A stretch of DNA of 64,000 bases from Verrucomicrobiota bacterium (GTDB lineage Bacteria > Verrucomicrobiota > Verrucomicrobiia > Opitutales > Opitutaceae). Position 1 is the stretch's first letter, and the number at the start of each line of letters is the position of its first letter. Positions 61,033 to 64,000 of the stretch are shown here, in pieces. Location of the stretch: NCBI GenBank assembly GCA_014584295.1, contig JACTNC010000063.1:1-64000 (forward strand), written 5' to 3'. Under the pieces are notes generated by a model. The model worked only from the letters and a program-made list of their open reading frames with translations, made no database searches and was not told the DNA's origin. Position numbers and translations under genes: made by a program.

Positions 61033-61674
61033 TCACTTTGCCGCCTCCGGAACCTTGATCTCGAAACAACACTGCGGGCAATCACCCTTGCGACAGCAAT
61101 CGACAACCTCTCCGTTGACGATCTGCGCAATCAGTTCCGTAAGGATGTTGCATGCCGCCCCGTGCTTCGAGACCACGGAGGCCAGGACACAGCCATTGCT
61201 TCGAAGTGTGACTTTGTCTCCGTTGCGCTCGACCTGGACTTGGCCGCCCTGACTTTCGATGAGCCGGACGACGGCAGAGAGCCTTTCCTCGAAGGTCGCC
61301 TCGGGCTTGCGATGAGGCAGCGCCATGTCGCGTCCGACCTCGCGCAGGAATTCACCACTTTTCTTCTCACCCAATTCATTCTCCAGTTTGGCAATGACGG
61401 TGTTCAGGATCGAAGCGTAGGCCTTGGGGAAAAGCTCCTCCGCCTCCGGAGTGAGCTCATAGGTGAAGTGAGGCTTCCGTGAACCCGGTCGCTCCCCGCT
61501 TTGGCGTGCCAGTCCATCGCGCTCCAGAGTTGCAAGATGGGCACGCACGGCGTTCTCCGTCAATTCGAGTTCCCGGGCGAGATCCGAGACCGTAAGTTCC
61601 TTTTCTCTAAGCATCTGGACAATCCTTCCCCGGGTGCTCTTCAGAAAGCGGGCGGTGTGCGGCGACAATCTCAT
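61033..61674 (-). CDS. SufR-like winged-helix regulator with C-terminal cysteines
   Basis: The 213-residue product has an N-terminal winged helix (GRIVQMLREKELTVSDLARELELTENAVRAHLATLERDGLARQSGERPGSRKPHFTYELT), as in ArsR/SufR-type repressors. The C-terminal half holds a cysteine-rich stretch: SNGCVLASVV, HGAACNI, VVDCCRKGDCPQCCFEI. In SufR four such cysteines hold a [4Fe-4S] cluster, so an Fe-S or redox sensor is plausible. It is divergent from a DoxX-like gene with an AT-rich 90-base gap, which probably contains its binding site. Confidence 0.85.
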   Translation of the reverse strand: MRLSPHTARFLKSTRGRIVQMLREKELTVSDLARELELTENAVRAHLATLERDGLARQSGERPGSRKPHFTYELTPEAEELFPKAYASILNTVIAKLENELGEKKSGEFLREVGRDMALPHRKPEATFEERLSAVVRLIESQGGQVQVERNGDKVTLRSNGCVLASVVSKHGAACNILTELIAQIVNGEVVDCCRKGDCPQCCFEIKVPEAAK

Positions 61675-61700
61675 GCGTGCAATCTAGCGAAAAATCCAAA

Positions 61701-61727
61701 TAAAACAATTAAACACATAAAACATTT
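61701..61727. promoter_or_regulatory. direct repeat in the regulator/DoxX divergent intergenic region
   Basis: TAAAACAATT (61701-61710) and TAAAACATTT (61718-61727) lie 17 bases apart in an AT-rich patch between divergent genes. The second is directly followed by ACT, giving a TTGACT -35-like element at 61726-61731. A binding site for the divergent SufR-like regulator is likely but not proven. Confidence 0.35.
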
Positions 61728-61764
61728 GACTTATTGGCTTAATGCTACGAGGTTCGGCCTTGTT

Positions 61765-62175
61765 ATGAATACCGATACTCAATCTCCCTCGACGGACGCC
61801 TCCTGCACGCCCGCCTATCAAGCCTTCCGTATCCTCCAGTTCGGCTTTGTCGCTGCTCCGATTCTCGCCGGTGCCGACAAATTTACCCACCTGCTCGTCA
61901 ACTGGGACCAGTACCTGCCCGGCATCGTTCAGCGCCTCTCGCCGATAAGCGGTCATACTCTGATGATGATCGTCGGTGTGATTGAAATCATCGCCGGCAT
62001 CGGTGTGGCCCTGCGCCCGCGCATCTTCTCCCACGTGGTCGCAGCCTGGCTCGTCGTCATCATCCTCAATCTGCTCATGATCCCCGGCTACTTCGACGTC
62101 GCCCTGCGCGACTTCGGTCTCTTCCTCGCCGCATTGGCGCTGGGCCGACTGAGCCAGCAGTTCGCCAATCGCTGA
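61765..62175 (+). CDS. small DoxX-like integral membrane protein
   Basis: The 136-residue product has four hydrophobic helices (FRILQFGFVAAPILAGADKF, TLMMIVGVIEIIAGIGVAL, HVVAAWLVVIILNLLMIPGYF, RDFGLFLAALALGRLSQQF). This is the layout of DoxX/DoxD-like proteins, whose members are linked to quinone or thiosulfate oxidation or redox stress. The divergent SufR-like regulator suggests redox-controlled expression. ATG 61765 is chosen because the conserved part begins soon after; the frame is open for many codons upstream, across the divergent promoter region. Confidence 0.78.
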   Translation: MNTDTQSPSTDASCTPAYQAFRILQFGFVAAPILAGADKFTHLLVNWDQYLPGIVQRLSPISGHTLMMIVGVIEIIAGIGVALRPRIFSHVVAAWLVVIILNLLMIPGYFDVALRDFGLFLAALALGRLSQQFANR

Positions 62176-62344
62176 GTCCCTGCCAAATCCAGTCTTTCAG
62201 GCGCGAGCCCGCTCCCAGGCCCGTTCGCCCGAAACGCAGCATACATTTCACACCTCGTCGCCGAATTCCCCCGTGGGGATTGATCCAGCCCGCCCGCCAG
62301 AGCAAATCAACGGTGCGGCGGTTTTGGGTTGGACGGCATAACAC

Positions 62345-62376
62345 AAAGGCACAGGTCCTTAGGCCTGTGCCTTTTT
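62345..62376 (+). terminator. rho-independent terminator
   Basis: An 11-bp perfect stem AAAGGCACAGG/CCTGTGCCTTT around an eight-base loop is followed by a run of T on the plus strand. It isolates the DeoR gene from upstream transcription. Confidence 0.9.
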
Positions 62377-62410
62377 CTGTGGCAGCCGCTCGCGACCTGC
62401 CCCGGTACAA

Positions 62411-62457
62411 ATGTTAGAAATTGTTCGTTTAGTCTTTTCATTGACATTTTCTAACAT
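62411..62457 (+). promoter_or_regulatory. inverted-repeat operator before the DeoR-family gene
   Basis: ATGTTAGAAA (62411-62420) and its exact reverse complement TTTCTAACAT (62448-62457) are separated by 27 bases that include a consensus TTGACA (62441-62446). The DeoR start codon lies 20 bases on. Two half-sites flanking a promoter element suit autoregulation by a DeoR repressor; no good -10 box is evident, so the exact promoter is unclear. Confidence 0.6.
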
Positions 62458-62477
62458 CGTCTCGAAATCATGACCCC

Positions 62478-63248
62478 ATGAGGAAACTCCCGTCCGCCGC
62501 ACGTCTGGCTCGCATCCGTGAAAGGTTCGCGAGCGAGGCGGGCGTTTCTGTGGCGGACCTGGCGCGCGAGTTTGGCGTCAGCGAGATGACCATCCGGCGC
62601 GACCTCTCGCAACTCGAGGGCCAGTCCCACATTCATCGCACCCACGGCGGCGCGGTGCTCACCGGGCGCATGCTGCTCGAATTCGACTACCGTGACCGCC
62701 GCGAGGCCAATCGCGACGCCAAGCAGGCCATCGCCCGCGAAGCCCGAAAGCTCGTCAAGCCGGGTCAGCGCCTCATACTCGACAACGGAACCACAACCCT
62801 CGAACTCGCCTGCCTGCTGCGCGATGGCGAGAACCTCACGGTCATCACCCCAAGCCTCGCCGTCGCCTCCGAATTGCTCGACGCACCCGGCGTCGAGGTC
62901 ATCCTGCTGGGCGGAGTCATCCGTCGCGGCAGCCCTGACCTTACCGGGCCGGTGACCGAGCACTGCCTTGAACTGTTCTCCGCCGACATCACCTTTCAGG
63001 GCACCGACGGCATCGGCCTTGATGGCAAACTCTATAACGCCGACCTGCGCCTCGCACGGGTTGAGAAACACATGCGACGCATCGCCAAGCGCGCGGTCGT
63101 GCTCGCCGATCACACGAAGATCGGACGCACCGCCCTCGCCTGCTCGGGCAAGCTTTCCGACATCGACACCCTGATCACCGACCGGGCCGCATCTGCGGAA
63201 GCCCTTCGGCGCCTGTCCAAGCTCGGTGTGCGAACCGTCACCGTCTGA
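62478..63248 (+). CDS. DeoR-family transcriptional regulator
   Basis: The 256-residue product has a DeoR winged helix (ARLARIRERFASEAGVSVADLAREFGVSEMTIRRDLSQLEGQSHIHRTHGGAVL). A C-terminal sugar-phosphate isomerase-like sensor follows (LILDNGTTTLELACLL, VEVILLGGVIRRGSPDLTGPVTE, TFQGTDGIGLDGKLYNADLRLARVEKHM, KIGRTAL). It should respond to a phosphorylated sugar. The following aminotransferase gene starts nine bases after its stop, so it probably controls that operon and itself through the upstream inverted repeat. Confidence 0.94.
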   Translation: MRKLPSAARLARIRERFASEAGVSVADLAREFGVSEMTIRRDLSQLEGQSHIHRTHGGAVLTGRMLLEFDYRDRREANRDAKQAIAREARKLVKPGQRLILDNGTTTLELACLLRDGENLTVITPSLAVASELLDAPGVEVILLGGVIRRGSPDLTGPVTEHCLELFSADITFQGTDGIGLDGKLYNADLRLARVEKHMRRIAKRAVVLADHTKIGRTALACSGKLSDIDTLITDRAASAEALRRLSKLGVRTVTV

Positions 63249-63257
63249 TTTTCCAAC

Positions 63258-64000
63258 ATGATCGCAAACTCCACCTTCAAGACTCTCGAATGGGGCCGCG
63301 TCGACCTCTCGCGCATACCCCACCTTCCCGTGCCCCCCCCGGGCCCCCAGTCCAAACACTGGCACGATCGCTGCACCCGGCATTTCAAGGGCCTGAGCGG
63401 CCAGGTGAAGCTCTTCCCGGTGAGCTTCGAATCCGGCAAGGGATGCGTGCTCAAGGACGTCGATGGCAATGAATACATCGACTTCTCCTCGGGCATCTAC
63501 GTCACAACCCTCGGCCACTGTCACCCGAAGATCAGCGAAGGCATCGCGCGCGCAGCGGGTCAGTTGATGAACGCCCACGACTTCACGACGCCGATCAAGA
63601 CCGAACTGATGGAGAAACTCGCCTCGGTCCTTCCGGGCGATCTCAATGGTTTCCAGCTCTACGATTGCGGCACCGCCGCAGTGGAAGCCGGCATCCGCGT
63701 GCTGCGGGCAGCCACAGGCAGGCACGAAACCGTCAGTTGTTTCTACGATTTTCACGGTAAGACCTACGGCGCGGTCTCCCTCGGTCACATCCGTTCCCAC
63801 GTTTACGGCGCCGTGCGCGCGCCCGGCTCGCATATGGTGCCCCGACCCGACACCTACCGGCCCGTCTGGACCAAACCGGATGGCACAATCGACACCGATG
63901 CCTACCTGCGCTTCTACGGCGAATACCTCGACAAGGCCACCGTTGGATCCGTCGCCGGCTTCGTTCTCGAACCCATCCAGGGCTGGGGCGGCTCAATCAT
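63258..64000 (+). CDS. class III aminotransferase, 3' end off the right edge
   Basis: The visible 247 codons match the N-terminal half of a PLP-dependent class III aminotransferase. GKGCVLKDVDGNEYIDFSSGIYVTTLGHCHPKISEGI is the family opening, and QLYDCGTAAVEAGIRVLRAATGRHE, FYDFHGKTYGAVSLGH and the segment VAGFVLEPIQGWGG (with the PLP-contacting Glu) follow. The catalytic Lys lies beyond the window. The substrate cannot be told. A DeoR regulator nine bases upstream suggests a role in sugar or amino-sugar use. Start ATG at 63258. Confidence 0.92.
   Translation, partial: MIANSTFKTLEWGRVDLSRIPHLPVPPPGPQSKHWHDRCTRHFKGLSGQVKLFPVSFESGKGCVLKDVDGNEYIDFSSGIYVTTLGHCHPKISEGIARAAGQLMNAHDFTTPIKTELMEKLASVLPGDLNGFQLYDCGTAAVEAGIRVLRAATGRHETVSCFYDFHGKTYGAVSLGHIRSHVYGAVRAPGSHMVPRPDTYRPVWTKPDGTIDTDAYLRFYGEYLDKATVGSVAGFVLEPIQGWGGSI

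Larger units (their letters stand above)
62176..62477. other. intergenic region with terminator and operator before the DeoR gene
   Basis: This 302-base gap contains no gene. It holds a terminator at 62345-62376 that would end the DoxX-like transcript, and the inverted repeat at 62411-62457 in front of the DeoR gene. The 170 bases before the terminator show nothing I recognise. Confidence 0.6.

Noticed and set aside
1-64000. CRISPR array
   Set aside because: No regularly spaced direct repeats of 24-40 bases with unique spacers were seen. The only tandem array is the 30-bp unit in gspI, which has no spacers.

Overview
The window is GC-rich, densely coded chromosome from a bacterium that looks like a member of the Verrucomicrobiota, most likely the Opitutales/Opitutaceae. 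This placement is inferred from family content. It rests on a DUF1553/DUF1549/DUF1501 operon with planctomycete-type cytochrome c domains, a FloA/NfeD membrane cluster, a Bacteroidetes-like ParE/ParC pair and a type II secretion operon with a verrucomicrobial look. A 16S rRNA gene or a protein search would settle it.

Layout. 1-5.9 kb: end of a four-helix-bundle protein gene, an LCAT-like lipase, tRNA-Pro(GGG), a universal stress protein, an M24 aminopeptidase, tRNA-Leu(CAA), a gamma-carbonic-anhydrase-like protein and an RluA pseudouridine synthase. 5.9-15.5 kb: a GH3 acyl-amido synthetase faces a minus-strand operon of secreted or membrane proteins (DUF1553 with cytochrome and LamG domains, DUF1501, a DUF2231-cytochrome-LRR fusion, an NHL propeller). 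15.8-21.7 kb: a minus-strand run manA, DUF748-like, grpE, dnaJ, psd, rhodanese, sufE. 21.8-25.4 kb: ftsK and a RodZ-like gene. 25.4-29.1 kb: nfeD, short nfeD, floA and a charged membrane-anchored protein. 29.2-30.9 kb: an aldose-1-epimerase-like gene and a small secreted protein.

30.9-42.7 kb is the most distinctive block: gspE-F-G-H-I-J-K-L-M-C-D1-D2. All ten junctions from gspE to gspD1 overlap. The secretin is encoded by two consecutive ORFs, each with its own signal peptide, and the break falls inside the N3 domain. The gspI reading frame carries about 117 extra leader codons made of a 30-bp tandem repeat plus a 150-bp pair of inverted palindromes. The same palindrome family recurs downstream of gspD2.

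43.0-53.4 kb: parC and parE separated by an oxidoreductase gene, a solitary rpsR, purK, a methyltransferase with a regulatory domain, an unknown protein and a NUDIX hydrolase. 53.6-55.9 kb: the tmRNA gene, then a gene-poor accessory segment. That segment holds a DUF433/DUF5615 toxin-antitoxin pair, a second pair whose toxin has a one-base frameshift, and a 72-bp inverted-repeat element that cuts off a small ORF. 55.9-64.0 kb: a probable carbohydrate utilisation group (FGGY kinase, ceramidase-like protein, HpaI-type aldolase, FMN hydroxyacid oxidase), a SufR-like regulator divergent from a DoxX-like gene, and a DeoR regulator followed by a class III aminotransferase that runs off the right edge.

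All calls come from reading the sequence. No database search was run.
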